64,000 nucleotides of DNA from CAVYUC01 sp963783085 (GTDB lineage: Bacteria; Bacteroidota; Bacteroidia; Bacteroidales; Prolixibacteraceae): assembly GCA_963783085.1 (NCBI GenBank), contig CAWAMJ010000003.1, positions 47,074-111,073 on the forward strand, in the 5' to 3' direction. How positions within the stretch are numbered: the first letter of the stretch is position 1; the number at the start of each line of letters is the position of its first letter. Of this stretch, positions 53,704-62,855 are shown piece by piece. The translations under genes and the position numbers were made by a program. The notes under the pieces were generated by a model. That model did not search any database and had not been told where the DNA came from. It was given only the letters and a program-made list of their open reading frames with translations.

Positions 53704-53817
53704 AAAAATCAGTCAACCGTATGGAGAATTCAACCGGTTGTTCGTTGCCGGACTGACGCTGGCAGGCTGAGGGATTACTTACAAACCTTACCAAACGAGC
53801 ATTTAACGAATTAAGGT

Positions 53818-56800
53818 TTATATTTTGGAAGCATATGAACTTGGGGAATAGCCAAAATGCTTTTTAAAGCATTTGCTAAAGTACAATGCGTCGTTAAATC
53901 CAACCTTGTAAGCTACTTCAGAAATATTATAATCTGCTTCGAGAATTAAAGCGGCTGCTTTTTTTAAACGATAGGTTCGAATAAATTCATTTGGTGAAAG
54001 GCCGGTAATACTTCTTATTTTTCTGTAGAGCTGCGAAGAGCTTACCGCCATGCTTTTGCATAAGGTTTCAATATCAAGTTCTGAGTTATCAAGATTATCT
54101 TCGAGCAGCCCGATAACTTTATGCAAAAAAATTTCATCAGTTTTCGAGCGCGTCAGTTCCAGCGCTGAGATATGCAATTCATTTCGAAAACTTTTTCTGG
54201 CCTTTTCTGCATTTTCCAGGATATTTTGTATCCTTATTTTAAGAAGCTCAGGTTCAAAAGGTTTTGTTATGTAATCGTCGGCGCCGGTTTTGTAGCCGGT
54301 TATTTTATTTTCAACCGATGCCAGGGCCGTCATCAATATCACAGGTATGTGGCTAATTTCGGGATTTGATTTTAATTTGCTGCAAAACTGAAATCCATCA
54401 ACCTTTTCCATCATCACATCCGAAATCACTAAATCGGGATTATTGGTCATGCATTTTGCTATCCCCTCCAATCCATCCGACGCTGTGTAAACGATATAAT
54501 CGTCCGATAGAAAATCAAACAAAAATTCACGAAGTTCTTCATTATCTTCAACAAGTAATATTTTATTTCGGTCTGTTTTCCCCTTTTTCCAACTTCCGTT
54601 TACCCGCTTCTTTTTGGTATTTTCAAACAATTCTTTTGTTCTGCGATCGGTATCCCGTTTAAAATCAAATATCTCTATATCACTATATGCTTCTTTATCA
54701 ACAGGTAAAGAAACAATAAACGTTGTAAACTTTCCCGGTTCACTTTCAAGGGATAGCATTCCGTGATGCAGTTCAACCAACGTTTTAATAATTGATAAAC
54801 CGATACCGCTTCCGTCGTTTGGTCCGGAGGCATCCCTAATTTGATAAAAACGTTCAAAAACCTTTTGTTGCAGGTGACGCGGAATTCCTTTTCCGGAATT
54901 GCTAACCGTTAATTCAACATGTTTTGAGGGGGATTCGCTCCCTGTTTTCAGTGTTTTCAAATAAATATTAATTGTTCCGTTGTCAGGAGTATATTTAAAG
55001 GCGTTTGATAAAATATTAAAAAGAACCATGTCAAATTTTTCCAGGTCAATCCACCCGTATGCTTCTTCATTTTCTTCCCGGTAATTTATGGTAACGAATT
55101 TTTCCTTCGCCACAAATTCAAATGCAGTTACGTTTGATCTTACGATTTCAGATATATTTAAATAAGTGACTTTCAGTTTCATTCCTTCGTAAGTTGATTT
55201 TCGGAATTCAAGCAATTGGTTGGTTAACGACAATAAACGCTGAGCATTGTTCAATATTAAATGATGCATTTTTGAGGTAACCGAATCAATTTCTTCTCCG
55301 GCAATAAGCTGCTTGACCGGCGCCATTATTAACGTTAAAGGAGTCCGTAGTTCATGGGATACATTCGTATAAAACCGAAGCCGTTCCTGGTTAAACTTCT
55401 CTTCTTTGTCTCTTTTTACCCTCTCGATAACAAGTTCCTGCTTCAGCAGCATTCTTGCAACGATGAATTTTCTTATTTGTACAAATAACGCTACCGCAAC
55501 AAAAATGTAAATACAAAACGCCCACCAACTCAGTAAAGGCGCCGGCCTCACTTTAATAAACAGTTTGGCTGAACTTTCGCTCCAATATCCATCATTGTTT
55601 GCACTATAAACTTCGAATTCATATTTTCCCGGATCAAGATTAGTGTAATTTGCCACGCTCTCTCTGCCCTGATGCCATTTCTCGTCGTAACCGTGCAAAA
55701 TGTAACGGTACTCGTTATCGCGCGGGTTCACAAACGACGCAGATTTAAAATGAAGGGTGAAATCTTTGTTGTTGTGATTCAGAACGATATTATTCTGAAA
55801 TTTAATATCGTTTTTTAGAACCACCTGGTTATTTAGTTCCATTCCGGCGCGAACCTCCGTATTTTTTATTACAAGTTTTGTAATCATTGGTTTTGGCGAG
55901 TACCCGCTTGTAACCAAATTCGAAATATCGAACCTGGAAATCTGGTCAAAACCACTGACGTAGAGATCATCATTTTCATCGATAAAAAATCCGCGGCGGT
56001 TGTGCGCGATACTCCTGATTCCATTGTTAATCGTAAATACCCGCAGACTGCCGGTTGCCTTGTCGATGATGCCAATCCGGTTGAAATTAAGGTTTAACCA
56101 CAGATTTTGGTTCGAATCAAATTGAAGGTTCGTTACCCATAAATGAAACCGCACATCAAACTTTCTCTCGTTGAATGTATTGGATATAGGGTCATAAAGA
56201 TATAGTCCATTTCGCCCGCCTGCATATATTTCGCCGTCTGCAGATTCGGCAATTTCACTAAAAATATTTGGATTGGCTATCGAATCCGGATTATCCGGAA
56301 GATAATATTCGAATGAATGACTTTCTTTTCTGCTTCTGAAAATCCCCAGTTGAGCAGCAATCCAAAGATCGCCTTTGCTATCCAGAAAGATATGATTGAT
56401 GTTTACATCCCCACTGAGACTATTCTCCACTGAAAATTTTTCAGTTTTGCTGTCGAAGTATTTCATGCCCTCCCCTCCGGTACCAATGAGCAGAATTCCG
56501 TTCCCCGATTCCACGATTGAATAAATGGGCACATTGTTTTTCGAGTGTTTAAAAGCTAACGCTTTTTTCAATGAAGAATCTATTTTAATAAGTAATCCGC
56601 GGTACGATCCAAGCCAGATGTTGTCGTCAGAATCAACCGAAATGGCATACCATTTTTCATTATGGTATTTCATTAAAACACCGCCAAATATCGTTGATAT
56701 CCCATTTTTGTTTTTAAACACAAGTCCGTCAGATAAGGTTAAAATAAGCAGTCCGTCTTTATATTTGCAAAATGCGGTGGCCGTTTGTTCCGTCAGTTTG

Positions 56801-57888
56801 TCAAGCGCCTGCCCGCTTAACGGTTGAAATTGATTTTGATACGGACTGTATTTGTTCAGTCCGTTTTCAGTGCCAATCCATATTACACCCGAATTGTCGT
56901 GAAAAATATTAAGTATCTGATCGTGGGAAATTGAGTACGGAATATTCCGGTTGTGTTTCAATGTGATGAACCTGCCGGTTTCCAGGTCGGAAAACGAATA
57001 ACACACAATAATTCCACTAAATGTGCCGATCCAAAGCTTCCCATCTTCATCTCTGTAAATTGAACGAAAATAGTTACGCATATTTTCGTTCTCAAACCCG
57101 GGAGTATTAATTTCCCGAAAATCACTGCGCGCAGAATCAAGGATATTCAATCCGTTTCGTGTTCCTGCAATTATGGTTCCATCAACATCCTCATAAATGC
57201 AGTACACATAATCGTCGGATATATGTGAGGTTGTGTTTTGGGTTTGAAAATGTTTTACTGAGGTAACTTTTGAATCTTCCGGATTAAAACCATACAATCC
57301 GTTTCCCAATGTTCCAAGCCAGATTACTCCTTTGCTGTCGATAAAAATGGTCTTAATGTAAAGTGGCGAAGTTTTGCCTTCGCTTGCAACAGGAATATTG
57401 CTGAAACTTTCATCATCAGGGTTATAACAAATAAGGCCGGCATTGCTGGTACCAATCCATATTCGTCCGTCCTTACCCAAAGCCAGACTTCTTATTTTAT
57501 CGCTGATAATAGCTGACGGATCATTTTTATCGGGGAGGTAAGTAATTAATTCATCCTTCTCCATGTTGTATTTTGAAAGCCCCTGGTTGGTTCCAATCCA
57601 GATATTCCCTGAATTATCGCACAGCAAAGAAGTTACATCCGAATTAATTTCTTCGTTATTTTTAAACGTGTGTGGAAAAATAAAATCGTTTCCCTCGTAT
57701 CGGTATACGCCGCTAAATGTAGCTATCCATAAAAATCCGTTTTTGTCCTGAATGATTTGACGAACACTCAAATTGGATTCGCCTTCTTCCGTAAGTATTT
57801 TTTCGAAATAATGAACCTGGGCATTTAATCCTGACAGTAAAACACCCACAAAAAATATGATTATTTTAATTTTTAATCCCACGTTCAT
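53818..57888 (-). CDS. Hybrid two-component sensor/regulator (HTCS) of locus B
   Basis: A 1356-residue one-protein signalling system. After the signal peptide (to about LNAQ) come two seven-bladed propellers of Reg_prop repeats (for example GNIWIGTNQGLSKY), a Y_Y_Y domain (about 715-780) and one transmembrane helix (about 795-815). Then follow HisKA with the phosphorylated His845 in NVSHELRTPLTL, HATPase (NILSNAFKYTP), a receiver with Asp1157 in VISDVMM, and a C-terminal AraC-type helix-turn-helix (about 1255-1356). It senses a specific oligosaccharide in the periplasm and activates locus B. Confidence 0.97.
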   Translation of the reverse strand: MNVGLKIKIIIFFVGVLLSGLNAQVHYFEKILTEEGESNLSVRQIIQDKNGFLWIATFSGVYRYEGNDFIFPHTFKNNEEINSDVTSLLCDNSGNIWIGTNQGLSKYNMEKDELITYLPDKNDPSAIISDKIRSLALGKDGRIWIGTSNAGLICYNPDDESFSNIPVASEGKTSPLYIKTIFIDSKGVIWLGTLGNGLYGFNPEDSKVTSVKHFQTQNTTSHISDDYVYCIYEDVDGTIIAGTRNGLNILDSARSDFREINTPGFENENMRNYFRSIYRDEDGKLWIGTFSGIIVCYSFSDLETGRFITLKHNRNIPYSISHDQILNIFHDNSGVIWIGTENGLNKYSPYQNQFQPLSGQALDKLTEQTATAFCKYKDGLLILTLSDGLVFKNKNGISTIFGGVLMKYHNEKWYAISVDSDDNIWLGSYRGLLIKIDSSLKKALAFKHSKNNVPIYSIVESGNGILLIGTGGEGMKYFDSKTEKFSVENSLSGDVNINHIFLDSKGDLWIAAQLGIFRSRKESHSFEYYLPDNPDSIANPNIFSEIAESADGEIYAGGRNGLYLYDPISNTFNERKFDVRFHLWVTNLQFDSNQNLWLNLNFNRIGIIDKATGSLRVFTINNGIRSIAHNRRGFFIDENDDLYVSGFDQISRFDISNLVTSGYSPKPMITKLVIKNTEVRAGMELNNQVVLKNDIKFQNNIVLNHNNKDFTLHFKSASFVNPRDNEYRYILHGYDEKWHQGRESVANYTNLDPGKYEFEVYSANNDGYWSESSAKLFIKVRPAPLLSWWAFCIYIFVAVALFVQIRKFIVARMLLKQELVIERVKRDKEEKFNQERLRFYTNVSHELRTPLTLIMAPVKQLIAGEEIDSVTSKMHHLILNNAQRLLSLTNQLLEFRKSTYEGMKLKVTYLNISEIVRSNVTAFEFVAKEKFVTINYREENEEAYGWIDLEKFDMVLFNILSNAFKYTPDNGTINIYLKTLKTGSESPSKHVELTVSNSGKGIPRHLQQKVFERFYQIRDASGPNDGSGIGLSIIKTLVELHHGMLSLESEPGKFTTFIVSLPVDKEAYSDIEIFDFKRDTDRRTKELFENTKKKRVNGSWKKGKTDRNKILLVEDNEELREFLFDFLSDDYIVYTASDGLEGIAKCMTNNPDLVISDVMMEKVDGFQFCSKLKSNPEISHIPVILMTALASVENKITGYKTGADDYITKPFEPELLKIRIQNILENAEKARKSFRNELHISALELTRSKTDEIFLHKVIGLLEDNLDNSELDIETLCKSMAVSSSQLYRKIRSITGLSPNEFIRTYRLKKAAALILEADYNISEVAYKVGFNDALYFSKCFKKHFGYSPSSYASKI

Positions 57889-58192
57889 CTTCCCAAATGG
57901 CTCAGAAAACTTTTAAGACGATTAATTATTTGCTCGTCCAACCTATACAAATGTACTACTAAAATGGTTTGCCGCAGTTACAGAATATCGATGGCTGTCC
58001 GAAGAAAACAGGGAAAACGTTAACACCTGCAGGGTCTATTTTCATCAAGTGTCCCCTGCTCAACCGCAGTGGGATCGTCAGGCATTGAAGTTCGCAGGTG
58101 AAAAGCCATAAAATGGCATAAACTTCCGCCGCATATATTTTCCAATAATCTTTTTTTTCATTTAAAGGAAGGCTGTCCGCTGCCAACGTTGC
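57889..58192. other. Intergenic region upstream of the HTCS gene
   Basis: It contains the HTCS -7 box (57948-57955). A 75-codon minus-strand frame (57959-58186) and a start-less plus-strand frame overlap here. Neither has recognisable protein features, and they contradict each other, so no gene is called. Confidence 0.45.
57948..57955 (-). promoter_or_regulatory. -7 box (TACATTTG) of the HTCS gene
   Basis: Minus-strand TACATTTG is an exact TAnnTTTG match 60 bp before the ATG. It is identical to the -7 box upstream of the locus B susC. No -33 TTTG is evident. Confidence 0.45.
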
Positions 58193-59752
58193 CTAACCAT
58201 ACCACTTCCGTTGCCTTTGCAAGCCGTTGTTCAACGTATTATGCACAACATTGGCATTTTCGATCACCTGAAAATCGAACATTCCCACACAAATAAAATC
58301 AGCGCCGCTATCGAAGGCGTGTCTGAACCCGTCTTCAGGTTTAATGGCCCCCGCAGCCAAAACTTTGTAGGCAATCCAGGGAATATCACAACTTTTAAAG
58401 AAGTCAGCAGTTTCCTGTGCATCCACGCACCAGATGTTATCGTGCTGCTGGTTATGATCGTTGCTGCCGGGATCGTTTACAATAAATTCCTGTCTGTTTT
58501 CTTTTGGGTGGGCCGACCAGTAATTGTCGTGATGCATGGTTTTCATGAAGAAATCGGGCTCAATTCCGGTTTCGAGGCACCGTTTGGGCGTGGCTATGGC
58601 ATGTCCGGCAACTCCGGCTATCAATCCCTGCGAGCGAATGTATTCCACCGGCCCGGCAATGAATTCCATTTGGTTGTTGTATACTATTTTATCCGCAATA
58701 TTTCCCATTACAAAAGCGCCCGCGGCTCCGTTGTCCACTGCCAGTTGAATGTTGGAAAGATCGTTCTCATTGGGATAGGTTTGCGCCAGCCACCGGATAT
58801 CTCCTCCCCTTTTCCAAAACTTCTTTAAAATACGGATGGTTTGTTCATCAGTTCGCATTGTCACCGTGTTGATACCAACGTCCTGGTATTTCCAAAGGGT
58901 TTCAATTACTTTTTCATCGGAATGGTATTGTTTGATCCATTTTGAAACATACACCAAATCGCGGGCATGGGCAAAACCAGCCACCAGGTTTCCGCCGGGA
59001 ATCATGCGGCTTATTTCCAGATGCTTGATTTTTCCCGTCGGAACTTTTCCCTGCAGTTTGGTCAAATCATAATCTTCCCTGTTCAGGAGCGATGCACTGG
59101 ATATGGCGTCGGTTTTTTTCAGGTTTTCCTCTTCAAAACTCAGCCAGCCGGTGTTTTTCGCCATTCCAAAAAATACACCTCCAAAAACCGGCAATACTGC
59201 CAAATTCTTTATGAATTCCCTTCGGTTATTATCAGTTGCCAGTATCTGGTGATTTGCACCTGACGGAAACTTTTTCTCTTTTCTGTTCTGAAAATAAAGC
59301 TTCAGCAACCGGTCGATTCCCCACATGTAGTCCTTGTTTACCAGCGCAAATACAACCAAAATGCCGGCTTCTATAATCTGGTTATTTATAAATAAATAGT
59401 GCCCGTCAGCAGGAGGAATAATAAATGGCGGAACTGCCATGTAATACATCAACAGTAAAAGTGCCCCGGTTATACTTGCTACACGGGTAAACAGGCCCAG
59501 GAGCAATCCGGCGCCAATGAGTACCAGTCCCCAAATGTTCAGGATATCAACAATTTTGAGCGCAGCAGGATTGGCTAGAATCCATTCTGTAAATCCGGAT
59601 AATATCCATTTTGACTGGGACAGGTAGGCAGATGACGACCATCCGTTCGCGGCGAGTTTCACAATGCCTTCATAAAGAAAATGCCATCCAATTATTATTC
59701 TTAAAAAAGTAAGCGCCGCCGGCATCCATTTTAACTGATTATCTTTTTTCAT
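58193..59752 (-). CDS. DoxX-like membrane domain fused to a Tat-type TIM-barrel domain
   Basis: A 519-residue fusion. Residues 1-150 are a DoxX-like four-helix membrane domain (FLRIIIGWHFLYEGIVKL, LGLFTRVASITGALLLLMYYMA). Residues 176-200 read like an internal Tat signal (NNRREFIKNLAVLPVFGG). From about 240 the chain is a soluble TIM-barrel-like domain: INTVTMRTDEQT, VDNGAAGAFVMGN, WIAYKVLAAGAIKPEDGF, GADFICVGMFD. The last part resembles aldo/keto-reductase-associated or isomerase-type barrels, but no family could be fixed. The order suggests an ancestral DoxX gene joined to a Tat-exported enzyme. Confidence 0.75.
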   Translation of the reverse strand: MKKDNQLKWMPAALTFLRIIIGWHFLYEGIVKLAANGWSSSAYLSQSKWILSGFTEWILANPAALKIVDILNIWGLVLIGAGLLLGLFTRVASITGALLLLMYYMAVPPFIIPPADGHYLFINNQIIEAGILVVFALVNKDYMWGIDRLLKLYFQNRKEKKFPSGANHQILATDNNRREFIKNLAVLPVFGGVFFGMAKNTGWLSFEEENLKKTDAISSASLLNREDYDLTKLQGKVPTGKIKHLEISRMIPGGNLVAGFAHARDLVYVSKWIKQYHSDEKVIETLWKYQDVGINTVTMRTDEQTIRILKKFWKRGGDIRWLAQTYPNENDLSNIQLAVDNGAAGAFVMGNIADKIVYNNQMEFIAGPVEYIRSQGLIAGVAGHAIATPKRCLETGIEPDFFMKTMHHDNYWSAHPKENRQEFIVNDPGSNDHNQQHDNIWCVDAQETADFFKSCDIPWIAYKVLAAGAIKPEDGFRHAFDSGADFICVGMFDFQVIENANVVHNTLNNGLQRQRKWYG

Positions 59753-59839
59753 GGTTTTGTTTATTAGGTTTTAAATGAACGTGTATTAGTCTTATTAATC
59801 GAACGATATTTTATCCGGATTTTACCTGTGAATCCTTGG

Positions 59840-61219
59840 TCATTCGTGCTTCAGGTACAGTATTGAAAAATCAGAATGAAAGGGCGGGTTAAACGAGGTA
59901 AGCGTACCGCCGTTACTATTATCCGTTGCTGTTGTTTCTCCATTTGACGGGTTGAACCATTCCACCTTAAATGCTCCGTCTGCGTCGGAAAGATCTACAT
60001 TGACAGCGCTGTCTTTGGGATTATAAACCAGGTATTCTTTGCCTTTATTTGCCAGACAATAACCGGAAGAACAGAGGTCTCCTGAAGGAAGCATGTGGGC
60101 CAGATCCATTTTTTGGGCGTAATCCAAAGTATATCCCAGGTTTCTGCGCATGGTATCAAGCCACTCGTCGCTTTTCGAAATGGTTAAAACAGTGCGTTGA
60201 TATGGATCCATAAAAAGTACGTTCATTCCCCTTGTGAAACTTTTCCATATCCAGTCCGGATTACCTCCCAATCCCCACAAATGGTCTGTATCGGTGACGA
60301 TTATCCTGTAACCGTCAGCAGCCGGTGGATCATCCCTGTATCCTCCTTCCGGATTCGGTGAAATCCAGTCTGCAGGACTGTTGAAAAGTGCTTGATTGGT
60401 TCCGCCCCTGTATTGAAAAGTCATTCCGACCGGATGCTGATTGCCCGATTCTTTCTCATAATCTTTAATAAAATGGATCATATGATATTGCCATTCCGTA
60501 GATGCAGGATGATTTTCGTTGGAGATTTCAAATAAAACATTGTCAAGATCATTCACGGTTTCCAAAACCTTCCGAACGTAATTATCCTGAACTTCCAGCA
60601 CTTTTTTATTTTTCAGTTCATGTATTTCCAGGCGTTTATTAACGGCTGTGTCCAATCCCAGGTCGTTGATATTGTTTTCCGGATAAAACGGGTGGTTTTT
60701 GTATGCGTCCGGCGAAAATTGCAAACCCCATCCTTCAAAAAGCATGACGGCTACGTAAATATCTTTATCCCCAGCCATTTGAACCCGTTGTCTCAGCCTG
60801 CTGAAATATTCCGGATTGAAACGCGTCAGGTCAAATGCAGGTTTTCCGTCTGTTGCATTCCCGGGGCCGGTGCGCGACCAGGGAAATGGGGACACTGCAT
60901 AATCTTTGGCGTTTTCATCCCTGTTTGCGTGGGTATCCCAATTTAAAAGTTCCCAGGTCCACAGCCTGAAAAAGTTATGGTGATATTTTGTTAAAAAATC
61001 CAGATATGCGGGGTAGTCAAAAATTTGAAGTGAATCGTCATTCGTCATATCAACGAGGTTGTTCCACGTGTGGGATCCGGCGAGGTAGATCACTTTGCCG
61101 TCGCCTTTGGTAAAGTACCTCGGATTTATTTCACTTACTTGAAGCGGATGATGTGCGGGTTTATCGCATCCTGCCAGAAACAGCAGGTAAAAAACTGAAA
61201 GTGTCAACATAAGTTTCAT
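59840..61219 (-). CDS. Clan GH-A-like glycosidase lipoprotein with C-terminal beta domain
   Basis: A 459-residue lipoprotein (LFLAGC, Cys18). The opening NPRYFTKGDGKVIYLAGSHTWNN resembles DUF4038/GH140-type and GH5-like barrels. The acid/base Glu is in LFEISNENH on strand 4. On the strand expected to carry the nucleophile the sequence is VTDTDHLWG, with Asp rather than the usual Glu. A C-terminal beta-sandwich (EWFNPSNGET, FSILYLKH) resembles the collagen-binding-like domain found in GH140. Activity is likely on a plant or algal side chain. The exact family is uncertain. Confidence 0.72.
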   Translation of the reverse strand: MKLMLTLSVFYLLFLAGCDKPAHHPLQVSEINPRYFTKGDGKVIYLAGSHTWNNLVDMTNDDSLQIFDYPAYLDFLTKYHHNFFRLWTWELLNWDTHANRDENAKDYAVSPFPWSRTGPGNATDGKPAFDLTRFNPEYFSRLRQRVQMAGDKDIYVAVMLFEGWGLQFSPDAYKNHPFYPENNINDLGLDTAVNKRLEIHELKNKKVLEVQDNYVRKVLETVNDLDNVLFEISNENHPASTEWQYHMIHFIKDYEKESGNQHPVGMTFQYRGGTNQALFNSPADWISPNPEGGYRDDPPAADGYRIIVTDTDHLWGLGGNPDWIWKSFTRGMNVLFMDPYQRTVLTISKSDEWLDTMRRNLGYTLDYAQKMDLAHMLPSGDLCSSGYCLANKGKEYLVYNPKDSAVNVDLSDADGAFKVEWFNPSNGETTATDNSNGGTLTSFNPPFHSDFSILYLKHE

Positions 61220-61331
61220 GGTATCGATTTTTAACAGGTTAAGTTTTCTGGTTTTTCCTTTTTTTCAATTTGAAAATGATGTTATTTTATCCGTTTCCGT
61301 TTCTACAGGCAAGTTCCCATTTAGTGACTTG

Positions 61332-62201
61332 TTACTCGGTAAATCCAAATTTTTTCAGAAAGGCATCTGTTTTCTCAAGAATTTCTTCATCAAAATAGCG
61401 GGCGTATTTTTCGTTTCCTTCTCCAAGATAATGTTTCCTGCCCGGGTAAATGTATTCTTCATAATAATTGCCTAAGTCCAGCATTTTAGCCCTAAACATA
61501 TCCACAATATAAGGAAGTACCTGGTTATCTTCATCTCCGCGAAAAGCAATCACCGGGGGCATCTGCTTTTTCAGGTGATGGTACGGGGAAATCGACCATA
61601 TCTCCTTTCTGCGTTCGCCCAGCAGCATGTCAATCCATGGTTCCAGCGTATTCACGTTGCCCGAAAAAAGCAACAAGGCGCCGGGCACAGGATCGATGTT
61701 CAGGTTATCCGTTTTTTCATTGATTGAATCCAGCAGGGCCGTTGACAAAGCCAGTTGCCCGCCAGCCGATTGTCCGCCAACAACTATTTTTTCAGGATTG
61801 ATTTTTAAGGATGTGGCATTTTCTTTTAACCACCGGATTGCCGATCTGGCATCTTTTGTTGATTCAACCGGTGTTATCCGGGGGTTCGGATAGGCTCCGT
61901 CATCGTTGACGGAAAGCCGGTACTGGAACGAAAAGGTGATAAAACCTTTTTTTGCATATCGCCGGCAAGCTTCAAAAAATTCGGACGGATCGCCAAACAC
62001 CCAGCCTCCACCGTGAAACAGGGCAATAGCCGGATTATCATTTCCCTGCCGGGTCTGTTCGGTGTAAAACATCCAGGCATGTAATTCCGTGCTTCCTACT
62101 TTTTTATACACCATCTTCTTCATTAAAACTCCCGTTTCCTGCGCGGCAGCGGATATCATCAGAATAATAAAAAGGGATAAAAGCAAAACCGGTTTATTCA
62201 T
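61332..62201 (-). CDS. Exported alpha/beta-hydrolase esterase (BD-FAE/HSL type)
   Basis: A 289-residue esterase with a signal peptide (to about SAAAQ, residue 21). The oxyanion motif is HGGGW. The nucleophile elbow is GGQSAGGQLAL. The acid lies in FRGDEDNQV and the histidine in PGRKHYLGEG. This arrangement matches hormone-sensitive-lipase-like and feruloyl/acetyl-xylan esterase-like enzymes in glycan loci, so deacylation of a polysaccharide is likely. It lies 112 bp upstream of the GH-A-like lipoprotein gene on the same strand. Confidence 0.88.
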   Translation of the reverse strand: MNKPVLLLSLFIILMISAAAQETGVLMKKMVYKKVGSTELHAWMFYTEQTRQGNDNPAIALFHGGGWVFGDPSEFFEACRRYAKKGFITFSFQYRLSVNDDGAYPNPRITPVESTKDARSAIRWLKENATSLKINPEKIVVGGQSAGGQLALSTALLDSINEKTDNLNIDPVPGALLLFSGNVNTLEPWIDMLLGERRKEIWSISPYHHLKKQMPPVIAFRGDEDNQVLPYIVDMFRAKMLDLGNYYEEYIYPGRKHYLGEGNEKYARYFDEEILEKTDAFLKKFGFTE

Positions 62202-62299
62202 TGGGCTGATTTTTAAATTTAGTCCGCGTGTAAATGATGTTCAGCGAAATAAAAATAGTATAACTATTTTAATTTCTCCGGGTTTATGTAGAATATTAG

Positions 62300-62443
62300 T
62301 TCTACTTTGACAGTTTGATTTAAAATTAGATTTTTCCCTTTTTTTACCTCGGTACTAAAGGAAGAAAAGAGAAAAATCATCCTGATCCTTTTAGGGATTT
62401 TAGCGTAAAATCAGGTTGATTTTTCTAAAGTGTCAAAGTAGAA
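62300..62443 (+). mobile_element. 144-bp MITE-like repeat, full copy 2
   Basis: It begins TTCTACTTTGACA and ends TGTCAAAGTAGAA, a perfect 13-bp terminal inverted repeat. The interior is nearly identical to 19124-19267 in the same orientation and the same length. Flanks are TTAG (left) and TCAG (right), a degraded candidate target duplication. It has no coding capacity. Confidence 0.78.
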
Positions 62444-62572
62444 TCAGGCCATTCTTAATTTATTTTCACGCTAAATTGTATTATCATTACCTTTCGCTGG
62501 TGTCCGCGAAATATTTAATTAATAAAAAATAAGTTGGAACACAATTATTCATTTTACTGATAATGAAAGGTT

Positions 62573-62780
62573 TAATATTGAGTCTGCTCCGAAAAGTCTG
62601 AGTTCATTGATTTTCAACTTCTTTACCCATAACCCCTCGTGAAGAGAATTACCCCGACCCTAAAGGGAAAGAATTACCCAGCCCTCTTAAAGGGGAACTT
62701 GCTGAAAATCAATGAACTCTTCAAAGTCCCCTTGAAGGGGATTTAGGGGTTTTTAACTTTTCGGAGTGGATTCAATATTA
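62573..62780. repeat. 208-bp foldback with about 25-bp terminal inverted repeats
   Basis: The left end TAATATTGAGTCTGCTCCGA and the right end (reverse complement TAATATTGAATCCACTCCGA) match with three mismatches over about 25 bp. A second nested pair, GAGTTCATTGATTTTCA at about 62600 and its complement near 62703-62719, lies inside. The centre has several CCCCTTGAAGGGG-type blocks like the foldback at 27.36 kb. Confidence 0.75.
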
Positions 62781-62816
62781 ATGGCTAAAACCTGTTTTCG
62801 TGCTCCAAAATTAACG

Positions 62817-62832
62817 CCCGGCTTAAGCCGGG
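62817..62832. repeat. 16-bp perfect palindrome
   Basis: CCCGGCTTAAGCCGGG, followed by GGC and an A run. It lies 24 bp before the GH31 ATG on the plus strand. It could be a terminator on the minus strand, a regulator site, or part of a dispersed repeat. Confidence 0.5.
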
Positions 62833-62855
62833 GGCAATAAAAAAAAGATTTCAAA

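Larger units (their letters stand above)
62202..62855. other. Repeat-rich gene-free stretch
   Basis: This 654-bp stretch has no gene. It holds the second full 144-bp repeat (62300-62443), a long foldback (62573-62780), and a 16-bp perfect palindrome CCCGGCTTAAGCCGGG (62817-62832). It separates the divergent esterase and GH31 genes. Confidence 0.75.

Noticed and set aside
57959..58186. A 75-codon minus-strand frame between the HTCS and DoxX-fusion genes
   Set aside because: No motif, signal or family feature, and an odd composition. A competing plus-strand frame covers the same bases equally well.
58211..58828. A 205-codon plus-strand open frame
   Set aside because: It lies antisense to the DoxX/TIM fusion gene, which has clear domains.
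62202..62855. An insertion sequence with transposase
   Set aside because: Inverted repeats are present, but there is no open frame long enough for a transposase.
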